This document shows positions 1-10,446 of a stretch of DNA of 64,000 nucleotides, piece by piece. The notes beneath the pieces are model-generated. The model searched no databases. It was given only the letters and a program-made list of their open reading frames with translations, and was not told where the DNA came from. Position 1 is the stretch's first letter. Each line of letters opens with the position of its first letter. The position numbers and the translations under genes are program-made. The DNA is taken from assembly GCA_025738555.1 (NCBI GenBank), contig JAOVFP010000004.1, forward strand, positions 5,084,001-5,148,000, given 5' to 3'. Source of the stretch: Cyathus striatus. Lineage: Eukaryota > Basidiomycota > Agaricomycetes > Agaricales > Nidulariaceae.

Positions 1-29
1 ACAGCCTCCTATCTTGTCTTCACATACAC

Positions 30-470
30 CATGATACGAGCGGCTCGCCTTGGGCAGAAACAGGGTTCAATGCAACACAACCTGCGCCGAATCCACTTGC
101 GTACTCGGGATAAGACGAAATCCGGACAATAAAAGGGGGTGCCAATTACGCCGATCTCGAAGAGCAAGATGCCAGCTAGCTGTATAGGCACGCGTCCTTA
201 GAGGTATCATAAATAAGAGTCTGTGGTGCACCAAGCCTCCAAACATACTCCGGTTCTTCGTATACATATCCCATCCCCTACGAACTCCCTCACCCACGGC
301 TTCCATAAGCTCAGCAGGCGATGCACCTTCCCCCTTCCCTGAAACGGGATATCTAAACGGATGAAGGTATACAGCTGCGCTGGGAGCAGTGCACGGGAGG
401 TAAGTACCCGAAGGAGAGCATTGCCTCGCCTCGAGAAGGGCAAGAGGGTAGGAATGTTTCGAGGTGCCAA
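30..470 (-). pseudogene. xylulokinase fragment 1 (degenerate)
   Basis: Read on the minus strand, about 205-470 resembles exon 5 of the xylulokinase-like gene at 4748-7495 (the GDA..LS core followed by a TYR-rich stretch and a DMYTK-like segment). About 40-130 resembles part of its last exon around the VDSAQVV motif. Pieces are joined out of register, with stops and frame changes, so no protein can be made. It is a broken, rearranged relic. A block near 137-210 recurs at about 452-535, so this fragment and the next form an imperfect tandem duplication. Confidence 0.6.
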
Positions 471-639
471 TTACACCGATCTCATAGACCAAGATGTCAG
501 CCAGCTACACAAGCACGCGTGTTTAGAGGTATCATGATTCGGAGTGAATGAAATGTAAATCTGGAGGGAGTGGGTGTCAACACGAAAGCAAACAAAAAAC
601 CAAAGGAAAGCAACCTACCCAACACAGTACTCCCCCATA

Positions 640-935
640 GGAACAACATCCACACCCCCAAGCCTCCAAACATACTCCAGTTAGTCCGCGCTACGTATCT
701 CATCCCTCACGAGCTCCCTCACCCGGGGCTTCCATAAGTTCAGCAGGCGATGCGCCTTCCGCCTTCTCTGAAACGGGATACTTGAACGGATGCAAGTATA
801 CAGCTGCACTGGGAGCAGTGCACGGGAGGTCAGCGTCCCGACGGAGAGCATTGCGTCACCTCGAGAAGGGAAAGAGGGTAGAAATGTTTCCCGAGAGATA
901 CTAACAAGCGCATCGATAGCAAGGGGGGGTGAAGT
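640..935 (-). pseudogene. xylulokinase fragment 2 (degenerate)
   Basis: This minus-strand piece matches the same part of the xylulokinase-like gene as fragment 1: GDAMLSVGTLTS, then LYT, then a V(R)DE stretch and a segment ending near a DVV-like motif. The SVGTLTS stretch is closer to the usual xylulokinase SLGTS motif than the SFGPMDT of the intact gene nearby, so the fragment may come from a more conventional paralogue. It contains stops and lacks both ends. Confidence 0.6.
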
Positions 936-939
936 CATA

Positions 940-3900
940 CATAAGCGCTAAGAGGTCCTCCTGCTCCTCTTCTTTCCCCAACCACTTCTCTACATCAGCT
1001 GGAAACGCAATTGCACGTTGCGGAGAACCATAAGGGAAGGCAAAAGGTTACAAGTCAAGCTTGATGCCTCCTGATCGCGTCGAATGATCAACAAATGTAA
1101 TAACCCATACGAGGAGACAGTGTCTAATCCTCGCATCACTCAGCACACGGAGGACGAGGAGGGGCGTAAGCACTTCGACGAGCATGAATCCATTGAGAGC
1201 CGATTATCGTTCATTGTCCCGGTAAGTTAGGTAAAAGGAACTTCAAGTTGGATCTTCCTCCTCCTGCGTTATCCAGCTCGGGAGATATGAACTACGATTC
1301 CCCAGAATGGCCATATCCTCTCACAACCACAGCCACATCCCAAGCAAGCACCTAACCCCACCTAACCCCATCCACCACCCGAATGCCGCAGGTTATTTCG
1401 TCGAAATGTAGGGAGGGAGACACGAACGGACGAAAGGATACGAGTTGAACACCCATTGCCCATTGCGATGTCTTGTCAGCTGTAGGAGTAAATCCAGGAG
1501 TGTCTCGAGATTGGAAAGTATCAGTGGACGAGGAAGAGCGCAAGCCCTTCGACAAGCATGAATCCACTGAGAGCCGAAGCATCGTTCATTGTCTTTGGAA
1601 GATAAAAAAAAGGATAAAGCGAGAAGGCGTAACTGCAGGTCAAGGAGCTGTCTCGTCTTCCTCCTCCTCGTCACCGTCGTCGTCGTCCTACTGCATTATT
1701 CCAGCCCAGGAGATACCACTTACAACAACCCAAGAAAGACCATATCCACATCTCGCACGAGCACCTCTACACATCACCCCGAAGGCCACACGCCATTTCG
1801 CTGAAATACGACTCGAGTACCCATCCAACGCATAGGAGCAAAGCCGAGTCCTTTCCTTGAGATTGGAAAGTACCATTCAGTGAGGGTGTGAAGACGAAGG
1901 TAACGCACGCCACATCACTATCTCGAAGTATCCACAATCGCAGGTTATTTCGCCAAATGGTAAGGAGTCCTGCACGAAAGGCGAAGGAATCCAGATACGA
2001 CTTGAACACTTATCGCGGCTTGCGACTAGCAAGAGCTGTAAATGCGAAAAGTAAAGCACACACTCCTCTATTAGAAGAAGTTGCCAGTTGGCACGGATTC
2101 CTGGGGAAATGAGAATAGAGGCGAACCGTCTCTGGATAGCGGTTACTTGTAAACTCTGAACCGGCCGTGCCTTTCTTGGGTCCAGGGATTACAAGTCGTA
2201 ATCGGAGTCTAATTCTCCTTCTTTCCTTCCTCCTGTTGATTCCACATCACACCTTCGTAACCCGTTGCAGCTTATCAACGCATAGGAGTAAATCCAGGAA
2301 TCAATCGAGTCCTTTCTCGAGATTCACCGGGGAAAGGGGTGTGACACTTCCGACACCGCGTTGGAAGAATGGCAGTTGACACGGAATCTTGGGGAAATAG
2401 GAAGGAGGGAAAGGGATGGATGATGGAGAATCGTCGCTGGGTAGAGGCATTGGTGTACTTTTAAGCCGTGAATGGGACGTATCTGTCCTGGAATCCAGCG
2501 AATGCGAGTCGTATTGAGTCTTTGGAGTTCTCTTCCTCCTCCCCCTCCTCAACCACAACCCCCACGTCACCAATTCCCACCACCAACACACCCTTCTCCG
2601 CGCTGAGCCCCATTCGTACCCCCATAGCGTAGTTACACGCGCGCCACACCCGCAGGCCGGCAGGGACATATTGTGCTCTTCATTGAGGAATATGATACAA
2701 TACGTTTCGCCTTGTCCATCTGTGTGTCCCGCTGGTCCTGCAGTTTGAAATGAGGTGGGAGGTTGGAGGTATCTCGTCGTACGAGGAGAGTGGATCGATA
2801 TTACTCCTGGTCGGTGAAGCTTGAAACCTAACAAGCTTTGTTTCTCCTTCTCCATCATAACCGTAATCACCACCCTCATGCCATTCCTTCACTGGCTCCC
2901 CAGCTCAGTTCCTTAATCACGAACAAAGGCGCAGCCGGTCTGGCAGTACTGTAGTCTGGTCCCACTGGTCCTACGCAGTTCGGACTGTGAAGGAGGGAAG
3001 GAGGGGCCTCGTCATGCGAGGATGGTGTTTGCTGGAACGCACGCAGCACGCTACGCTTCATATGTTGAGCGCCGAGGAAGAGTGCTGCTGGGGAAGTTCT
3101 GAATGCGAATGTAAGTTACTGTTCTGTCCTGCGTTCTTGTTGTTGTTACATTGGTGGTGGTAGTTGGAGCTAGGATGGACAGGTTGAGCGTAAAACAGGC
3201 TTAACCCTTGTACTATTGCCACGTAAGTATTCCTAGAAGTACAAGCTGGCTTTTTGTTATAGCTACAGCTGCGACGAGATATGTTTAGGTGCGTACCTGT
3301 CGTCTGTTGTCCCGAGCCGAGGGAGCGCAGTGGTATGTCAATTGGATATCGCCGGTTGAGGAACAGCGGGTGTTATCTCTTGAATCCAATCCACTTCGTA
3401 TCGACCACCGTTGGACAGGTGTTCTTCTTCCACCACCTTGTGCGTTATTTGCCCCGGAAAGCCGCAGGAAAGATACTAGTCATGATTCCGCAGAACGACC
3501 ATATCCTCACAACCACAACCATTCATCAACCCACGACCACGGCACGCCGCCAATTCGCCACCACCAACACATCCCCCTCCACGCTGCCTTTGTATACACA
3601 TAGCATAGTTACACTCGCACCACACCCAGGCCCACGTCTTCATTGAGGGGTACGATCTGATTATGCCATGCACGTAGTCTACTCCGTCGGTACGATATCT
3701 GTTCGCACTGGTCCTGCAGTTTGGATACCAGAATGCGAAGATGGGAGGAGAGTGATTGCTGGATGGTAAAGTACAGAGCAGCCTGCGCAAAAGCTGAAAA
3801 TGTCGAGATTGGGCTCCGGGAGGGAGATGGTGCTGGAGAGTTCTGATGCGAATGGGGGGTAGTGCATTGTTCTGAGATTGAGAACTGTGATTTTGTAATG

Positions 3901-4700
3901 GCGGCTTCGGTGGTGGTGGTGGTGATGATGGTGTGAGCTAGGATGGACCGGACGGCTGAGCGTAAAGCAGGCTTAAACCTTGTGTTGTTGCCTTCCTAGA
4001 AGCACAAGTTGGATTTGAGCTAGAACTGTAACTGCAACGACTCCGAGATATGTTTATGCATACCTATCGTCCTGCGTCCTCAAGGGAGTGGATGGTATAT
4101 ATGTAACATAGCGTGCCTATGTAGTGAAGATGAGCTCAGAGTCCCATGGAATGTCTGAATACCAAAAAACGCACCTGTCAATTACATATGCTTCTCATTC
4201 TAGATAGTACACCACGATGCATATGTACATGATATCTCATGCTGTAGAAGAATGTTGGAGTTTACCAATCAGAAGTATAGTTAGAACTTGAGAAGGAAGG
4301 TAAGGGGCCCGTCGGAGAGTGACTCTGAGCGCGTGGTAAGTTCTGCCGCTGAAAGTCAGCTTGAAGGTTACGCGATAGGTGGGTTGGATCGTAGTCATAG
4401 AGCAGTATTTGCACCAAGCAAGACACAGTAGACAAACCAGAAAGCAGTCGTCCGGCTGAGAAGAAGTCATCTTACATAATACGCCGGGGTTGGATGGACA
4501 TCTCTGATCTGCCAACAACAACGAACATTTTGGTAATTTCTCTCACACACATACCCCAATCCCTCTCCTCTCATTACCCCATCCCTCATACACTACCACT
4601 GCATAATCCGATACCACACTTCTATACCACGGAAGGAACGAAAAAAAAAGATATCCTACATTGGACGGATTACGAAAGCGTTTTACGAACTTTTACTAGA
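940..4700. repeat. Gene-free stretch made of dispersed flank repeats
   Basis: No coding region is supported here. Several blocks recur elsewhere in the window as the 5' flanks of the A-D gene family. The block near 2690-2800 (cgtttcgccttg, gtcccgctggtcc, tacgaggagagtgg) recurs near 21080-21190 and 36280-36380, and inverted near 14100-14160 and 26160-26220. The block near 3290-3350 (gtatgtcaattgga) recurs near 21500 and 36600. The block near 1440-1600 is related to 14400-14590 and 26580-26650 inverted. It looks like decayed copies of the palindrome's outer arms. Short open frames here are by-products. Confidence 0.55.
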
Positions 4701-4747
4701 ACGATAGAAGGAACGCATTGGATAGGAAAGGCCCATACACACACACG

Positions 4748-7495
4748 ATGCCAGCACCACCGAAAACGCCCTCGCTGTTCCTTGGTATTGAGCTTGCTAC
4801 TGACCAGCTCCGCGCCTCGCTCCTCGATGAGAGTTTGGAGCTTGTAGGCGTTGAGAGTGTGGATTTTGATTCTGAGATGCCAGAGTACCAGTGCGTTGCG
4901 TTCTTTCCTTTCCTTCCCTTGAAAGCGCTAATGGGATACAGGACACAAGGCGGGATATTCACTACCCCAGGGGAAGCGTACACCACTCCAGTGGAAATGT
5001 GGATTAAAGGACTAGGTTAGTACCCCCTCCCTCCTTCCCTTCCTCCCCCTCCGCTCTGGTAGGGCTAGAGCCAGGCGGAACCAAATTTTTTAGGCGTTTC
5101 CGTATTAGGAACGCAACACATCGATTCTTGATTTTCCCAGACGCGCGCTAATAAACACACACAGACCTACTCTTTGAAAAACTTTCAAGGAACTACGATC
5201 TAAGCCGAATCAAATCCATCGGCGGATCTGCCCAGGTACCCTTTCCCTTCCCCCTCCCCTCCCCCACACACTAACTAACACCAAAAAACAGCACGCAATA
5301 GTATACCTAAAATCCCCCCTCCCAAATCTCACACCACCACCCACAACACAACTATACACCCACCTCCGAGATACACTCGCACTCCCACATACACCCACAA
5401 GCCAAGACACATCCGCACATACGCATGCACTCGCTATCGAAGCCCTCCTAGGTGGCCCGGACCATATGGCCTCCCGCGTCGGGATGTGCGCAAATCCGAG
5501 CATGCTCTCTGCGCAACTTCTCAAGTTGCGCGAGAGTACGAAAGAGGTGTGGGGGCGCATTGGGAGAGTGTCCCTTGCGAGTGGGTTTTTGTGTTCAGTT
5601 ATTTGCGCTAGGTGGGTGGGTATGGGTGAAGCTGAAGCTGTTGAGTCGGGGATGTGGAATCATGCCCCCGGAGGGGGCGCTGGGGCTGCCCAGGGGACGA
5701 GTCAGGGATGGGACGAAGGTGTGCTTGATATTGTCGGTGGAAGTCGTGAGGAAGGAAGGAAAGTTCGAACTTGGCTTGGGGATGTGGATTGTTCGGGTGC
5801 TAGAGGGAGAGTAGGGAATGTGAGTAGGTATTTGGTTGAGCGGTATGGATTTGATCCTGGTTTGTCTCCTCCTTTCTTTCCATGTATTGGTATTGATATG
5901 GGATGTAGAAACGATCGTGGCGCCATTCACTTCTTCGACACTCTCAAACTACTTATCCCTCCTCCCCTCACAGGGAGACGCAATACTCTCCTTCGGACCT
6001 ATGGATACCCTCCTCACGCCAGCGGCACACTACATCCCAACGAGGTTATACACACTCATCCCGCACCCCGTGCAAGATTCTCCTTCCTCTTCGTCCTCCA
6101 ACTACGCTGCTGGCGGAGGGGGGGATAGAGCCGGCAGGGGTGGAAAACGTTACATTGCCATGTTGAGTTCGCGGAATGCTGATGTGCCCCGAGCACTCGT
6201 AAGGGATATGTATACCAAGAGCTGGAGTGCTTTTGATAGGCTTGTTGATGTTGTTCCGCCGGGTGGTAGTATTGGGTTAGTTCCCTTCCTCGTTTTAAAA
6301 CACACGCTGATATGGATACACAGACTAGACGACAAACTTTTTTCATTCTGGTACCTCCAAGGCGACGCATACCCCTACAATCGCGTCAAAGGTATTTTTA
6401 GATTCGAAACGGGCGTCAAAGTGAATGAGTTTAGAGATTTAAGAGCCAATCCAAGGTGTTTGATTGAAAGTCAAGTACGTCTTTCTTGATATATTTTAGG
6501 CCTTCTGCTCACTTCGTTCGCAGGTCCTCGCATTCCGAGTAAAATGGTCACGAATGATATCAACCGGAGTCCTAGGCACCCGCAAACCAAGCGGCGGAAT
6601 CGGAACATCAACTCCTCCACCTCCCCTCACTTCCCCACTCTCAACAACCCCACCAAGCATCTCCGCTCTGCCCCCTAAAGCGAAAGTAGTAGGCATGTCC
6701 TTTGATCCGTACGATCCTACCCCCCTCCCCTCGCGAATCCTCGCAACGGGCGCGGCGGCGAACTTTCCGAGCGTAGCGAGCCTGTTGGGTGATATATTCA
6801 ACTCTCCCGTATTCGTCCCTTCCACGCAGGTGGATTCGGCACAGGTAGTGCCTCATCGGAATGCACCTGCGCGTGGGTTCCCCAGTCGAGCTAGTATAGG
6901 CAGCGCCTACCTCGCTCGATGGGTATGGAGTCGTGAATGGGGCGCTGGCGGGCTAGGTGTATTCGAAGATGAGATGAAGAGGTTGTTAGGTAAACGATGG
7001 GTTGGAAGTGGTGGTGTCTCTCTAAGGACCAATATCAACTCCCCTCTCCCCGGTGGTTCTCTTCCCGGTGGGAAAGGTAGTGGAAGTGGGGCAAGTACGC
7101 CTTTTGGTAGAGAGAGAAGGTTGGGTGGTGTTTTTAATGTTGAGGAGGAGGAGGAGGAAGAGGAGGTGTTGAGGATTGGTGGGGTTGCGTTTCTTGAGGG
7201 CTTGGAGAGGGGTCCGGGGGTCATTGGATCTCCGTTTAATGCGTATCAGGAAACTGGGTTTAATCCCAACATACCCATTCAAGATCCACAGACTCCGACT
7301 CCCGCGTCAGTGGCGGCGGGACAGACGGCGCCGACGCCGTTGACGCCTATTGTGGCTATGCCTACGAGCGACGCGGAGAAACAGATTGGATTGGGGAAGG
7401 TGGCGGAACCGGATATGGATTCGTTCTTGTGTTATGCGAGTGTTGTTCCGGAGTTTTGTAGGCTTGAGGGGTTGTTGATTAAGGGGATTATTTAG
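4748..7495 (+). CDS. Xylulokinase-like protein (FGGY family), divergent
   Basis: Seven exons join in one frame: 4748-4890, 4942-5015, 5165-5235, 5292-5859, 5909-6275, 6324-6474 and 6524-7495 (781 aa). The order of conserved blocks is that of fungal xylulokinase, the cytosolic enzyme that phosphorylates D-xylulose for the pentose phosphate pathway: FLGIELATDQL at the N terminus, IGGSAQHAIVYL, a long helical part, VSRYLVERYGFDP, then APFTSST and GDAILSFG, and IESQVLAFRVKWSRM. It exceeds the roughly 600 aa typical of yeast Xks1 because of Ser/Pro/Gly-rich inserts in exons 5 and 7, including an E-rich run near 7141-7168. Key positions are altered: the usual TGDN catalytic motif reads FTSST, and LGTS reads FGPM. 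I infer a divergent or non-catalytic paralogue. Family membership is fairly sure, enzyme activity is not. Confidence 0.82.
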
Positions 7496-7819
7496 ATTCT
7501 TGGATTAGATTCATTTTTACGGCTTACCTTTTTTGATCTTGTTTTTGTCTTTTCTCTCTCTGATCGTTGCTTGTTCTGTGCTTTCATGGTTTCGTTTATA
7601 TCCACCCTACATACACCATATATACGTATCGTATAGATTCTGATACTCCGAGTAGAACTTCTACTCATTTTTGTTTTTTGTTTGTTTTTTGTGTGGTAAA
7701 AGTAGCAGTACTAAAGCAACGACGGTGGCTTTTGAATACCTATTTATTTATTTATAGTTCTTGATTATCTCTATCTTTTAAAGTACCTGTATCGATTGAA
7801 TGAGTTGGCGCTCGTTACG
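7496..7819. other. Intergenic, T-rich
   Basis: T-rich 3' flank of the xylulokinase-like gene leading into the lectin gene. I see no gene or clear signal in it beyond homopolymer T tracts. Confidence 0.5.
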
Positions 7820-8791
7820 ATGACGGACGATATTCAGAATGGAAAGATTTATCGTATTGTTAATTGGAAGAGTAAAACTGCGATTGATTTAGGCGAGGAT
7901 GGGAAATCTAGTTCGTCCTCTTTCTCACTCGCTACTGTTTAATCTAATCTATGGTGTAGTTACTGGATCCGAAGTGAATGGTATATCAAATCAACAGGTA
8001 CCCCTCCCTTCCCCCCCCTTGCCTTCTTTAAAAAACTGAGAAAGTACACAGTGGCTCGCCGAAGAACGAGATTCATCCGGAATGTGGACCCTTAAAAATG
8101 CACATAGTGGAGGGTATCTCGGATTCAAAGGACATGCTGCTGGCCTAAGAGATGGATTGGCAGTGACGCTTGTCAAGCATGCGTTTGAGTGGCAGATTGT
8201 CGTAGATGATACTGTACAAATCTGATCAATTGGGCATACCTTTGAGTGCATGACAGGCCCAACCGCAAAATGATTTCGGCACATGAGAAATTGTAGTGTG
8301 ACACACCAGAATTTTTGGCATTTTGGGCACTCAAGCTGGCCAAAAATTTGAATTAGTGCATACATTTAACTTGAAAATGTACAGAACGCTGTTGGTTGGC
8401 AAGAAATAGCTATTGCAGAAGAAAAAATAATTATTACATTGAAAATTTTTGGGTGCTACGCCGGCGTCTAAATATGTCACGGTTTAACCTTTCTGCATTT
8501 TTATTTGTGATGCGTGACATGGCTCAAATTTCGGCACGGCAGAATGGGTGCGTGACGCGTGACTGCCCAATTGATCGGATTCGTACAGTAATAATGAGAG
8601 TGTTAATCGGTGCGTTTCTTGTTAATTTAATAACATTGAACTTAGAATGTAGATTGTATGTCCCGTATACGTGGTACAACCTCGAGCTGTATACGGATGA
8701 TGGGGTTTTGCCTTCTGGGTTGCCTGTTACGCTTGGGAAGATTACGAGGCCCGGGGAGGAGCAGACTTGGTCTTTTGAGCTTGTTGGTTAG
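7820..8791 (+). pseudogene. Ricin-B-type beta-trefoil lectin gene, interrupted by a MITE
   Basis: Exons 7820-7910, 7960-7997 and 8052 onward join in frame and encode a start typical of small fungal beta-trefoil lectins: GKIYRIVNWKSKTAIDL, SNQQW, then GMWTLKNAHSGGYLGF. The frame is open to 8211, where a 377-bp TA-flanked element begins. Past the element the frame resumes at 8591, crosses one more intron (to 8652), and ends with QTWSFELV and a stop at 8789-8791. The QxW-like motifs (FEWQIV, QTWSFEL) are those of the family. Such proteins bind glycans, and no catalytic partner domain is encoded. The gene was intact before the insertion, since the surrounding exon stays in frame once the element and one TA copy are discounted. 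Unless the element is spliced out, the present product is truncated. Confidence 0.75.
8212..8588. mobile_element. TA-flanked MITE (Tc1/mariner-type) inside the lectin exon
   Basis: The 377-bp element has inverted ends CTGTACAAATCTGATCAATT and, on the other strand, CTGTACGAATCCGATCAATT, flanked on both sides by TA (8210-8211 and 8589-8590). It carries no transposase. Subterminal GTGACGCGTGAC-like motifs are shared with the element at 30739-31143. The TA duplication and terminal repeats point to the Tc1/mariner superfamily, mobilised in trans. Confidence 0.85.
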
Positions 8792-9035
8792 TTTTTTAAA
8801 TATTTTTTTGCCGTTTGTTTTTGAAGCTTGAATATAAAGTCGGCTAAGTGAATGGAAGAACTAGTTATTGAGCTAAGATACTATTTCTTGACTTTTCTGT
8901 CAAGTGTGTCAGGCGGTTGTTCGGGGTTGAGTATGAAATATTATACCAACAAGCCAGTTATCCTGTAGGCTTTCACTTGAGTCTCGTTCTGCTCCACTTC
9001 ATGTCCACCCAAACCATTTAACGAAGACAAAAGAA

Positions 9036-9815
9036 TTATGCTCGCGAACCCTTATTGTCCCTATCTTCATGTGGCATGGTTACAACAATCATAGCTGTTT
9101 CTGAGGCAAACCCTATTGGTGTTGTGATAGAGGAACCGACAACTGATCGGCATGTGGGTCGATATACATCTTCAATGATGTTCACAACTTCTTCCTCGCG
9201 TGGTGTGAAATGTTCTGAAGCAGGCCGACAAAAAGTTTCCTTCTCAATTATTATAAGCATATATCGCATCCGATTTCTAGGCATAACAAAGTACTTGAGC
9301 TTCCGCTGATTATTGATGAAGCGAGTAATATATTTATATTCTTCAAAAGTAAAGTTGGAGACGAGTGTAAAACACCGTAGTTGGAAAGTACACTTGTCGA
9401 AGATGTCAATGGGAGTAGTAACGCTGCGGCGGATATTTCTGAACGTAAGCTCTTCAAGATTTGACATTGCTTCGAATGCGGTGTGGAGAAGGTGAGTGGA
9501 TTTAGCATCCTTGCTAAAATCCCCTGCACTGTACACCTGCACAAGAGCTGCCAAACGAGGGACACTTGAGATGGTGCTCAAGAATTGTCTATGTTTCTCT
9601 TTGCCCCATTCATCGTAATTAATGAAGACTCCGGCGTAGAGTTTTTTTTCCGCATCGGCGCGGAAAATAATAGATGTTTGTAGGAGGCTATAGAGTGTCT
9701 TGGGGCATGTGGTAAACTGCAGAAATCGGAGTAGGATTTCGGGCGGAAAAATAGGTTGAGATAGAATGTGGTACTTGTTACGGCGCGGAGAGAATTGAGA
9801 AAGTGTAGATTGCAT
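9036..9815 (-). CDS. F-box-like protein (paralogue 1)
   Basis: Single-exon frame of 259 aa. Residues about 22-62 (FPPEILLRFLQF, LYSLLQTSIIF, AEKKLYAG) have the spacing of an F-box, the helical motif that docks substrate adaptors to Skp1 in SCF ubiquitin ligases. The remainder has no recognisable repeat, but DEW, PRLAALVQVYS and NLEELTF recur in the proteins at 40250-41585 and 60170-60958, so these three form a local family. The start is chosen because it is preceded by a TATA-like TATATA and by sequence shared with the promoter of the 60170 gene. It is convergent with the broken lectin gene. The protein's target is unknown. Confidence 0.75.
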   Translation of the reverse strand: MQSTLSQFSPRRNKYHILSQPIFPPEILLRFLQFTTCPKTLYSLLQTSIIFRADAEKKLYAGVFINYDEWGKEKHRQFLSTISSVPRLAALVQVYSAGDFSKDAKSTHLLHTAFEAMSNLEELTFRNIRRSVTTPIDIFDKCTFQLRCFTLVSNFTFEEYKYITRFINNQRKLKYFVMPRNRMRYMLIIIEKETFCRPASEHFTPREEEVVNIIEDVYRPTCRSVVGSSITTPIGFASETAMIVVTMPHEDRDNKGSRA

Positions 9816-9839
9816 GATATTTATTAGTAAATAGGTAAA

Positions 9840-9917
9840 ACCGGTGAGGCGAGAATTTGGTGGTTAGCGGAAAGGTGCGATAGCCTTATATACGAAGTAT
9901 TGTCCAGATCGGATCGG
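9840..9917 (-). promoter_or_regulatory. Promoter elements shared with the F-box gene at 60170
   Basis: Upstream of the F-box gene (reading the minus strand) lie CCGATCCGATCTGG (9904-9917), a TATATA stretch near 9888, and GCCTCACCGGT (9840-9850) about 25 bases before the ATG. The same elements occur in the same order upstream of the F-box gene at 60170, more than 50 kb away. The 14-bp element may be a transcription factor site, or simply a conserved remnant of recent gene duplication. Confidence 0.55.
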
Positions 9918-10446
9918 AATCTTGGATTTGTACTCGATCGCACGTGCATTCAGTTCAATATATTCAAAATAATACTGCGGCTCCGAGCTTCTGATAAGTA
10001 ATAATAATTTATTTATGTTTTGCAAGGGCATTACCTCTAAGTCTCTTCTCTCTTACAGTCTTCATGGCGTTCTTATATGTCTTACTTCTGTCTTACGATA
10101 CCTATCTTCAGCACGACGTTTATAATTTTATGCAAAACTCGACAGCTCTTGCCATCTCTCTTCAAGGCTTTGGCCTAGCTCAACTTCTCAACTTCAACCT
10201 CACACGACTATGTAGCTAGCTGCAAAGGCAGAGGTCAAGCAATGATATTATGCCTCCTTGTATTTTAATAGGAGTCCTTCGGTTTCAATAACCCCAAGTA
10301 TGCTGCTTTAACTCCTTCCAATTCCTTGCTACAGCGCGGAAAACATTCAACTTCCACTTGTCGTTTCTAGTATGTGCCATCACTGTATGTCTCGTGTTCT
10401 GCACTTGACGTTTTAATGCTAACTTGATTGATCCCTATCCTTACAG
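9918..10446. other. Intergenic, no feature seen
   Basis: Roughly 530 bases between the F-box promoter and the next exon-like segment. AT-rich first half; I see no supported gene, RNA or repeat in it. Confidence 0.4.

Noticed and set aside
4494..4847. 117-codon frame overlapping the xylulokinase start
   Set aside because: Thr/His/Pro-rich, in a different frame from the kinase, and covers its promoter region.
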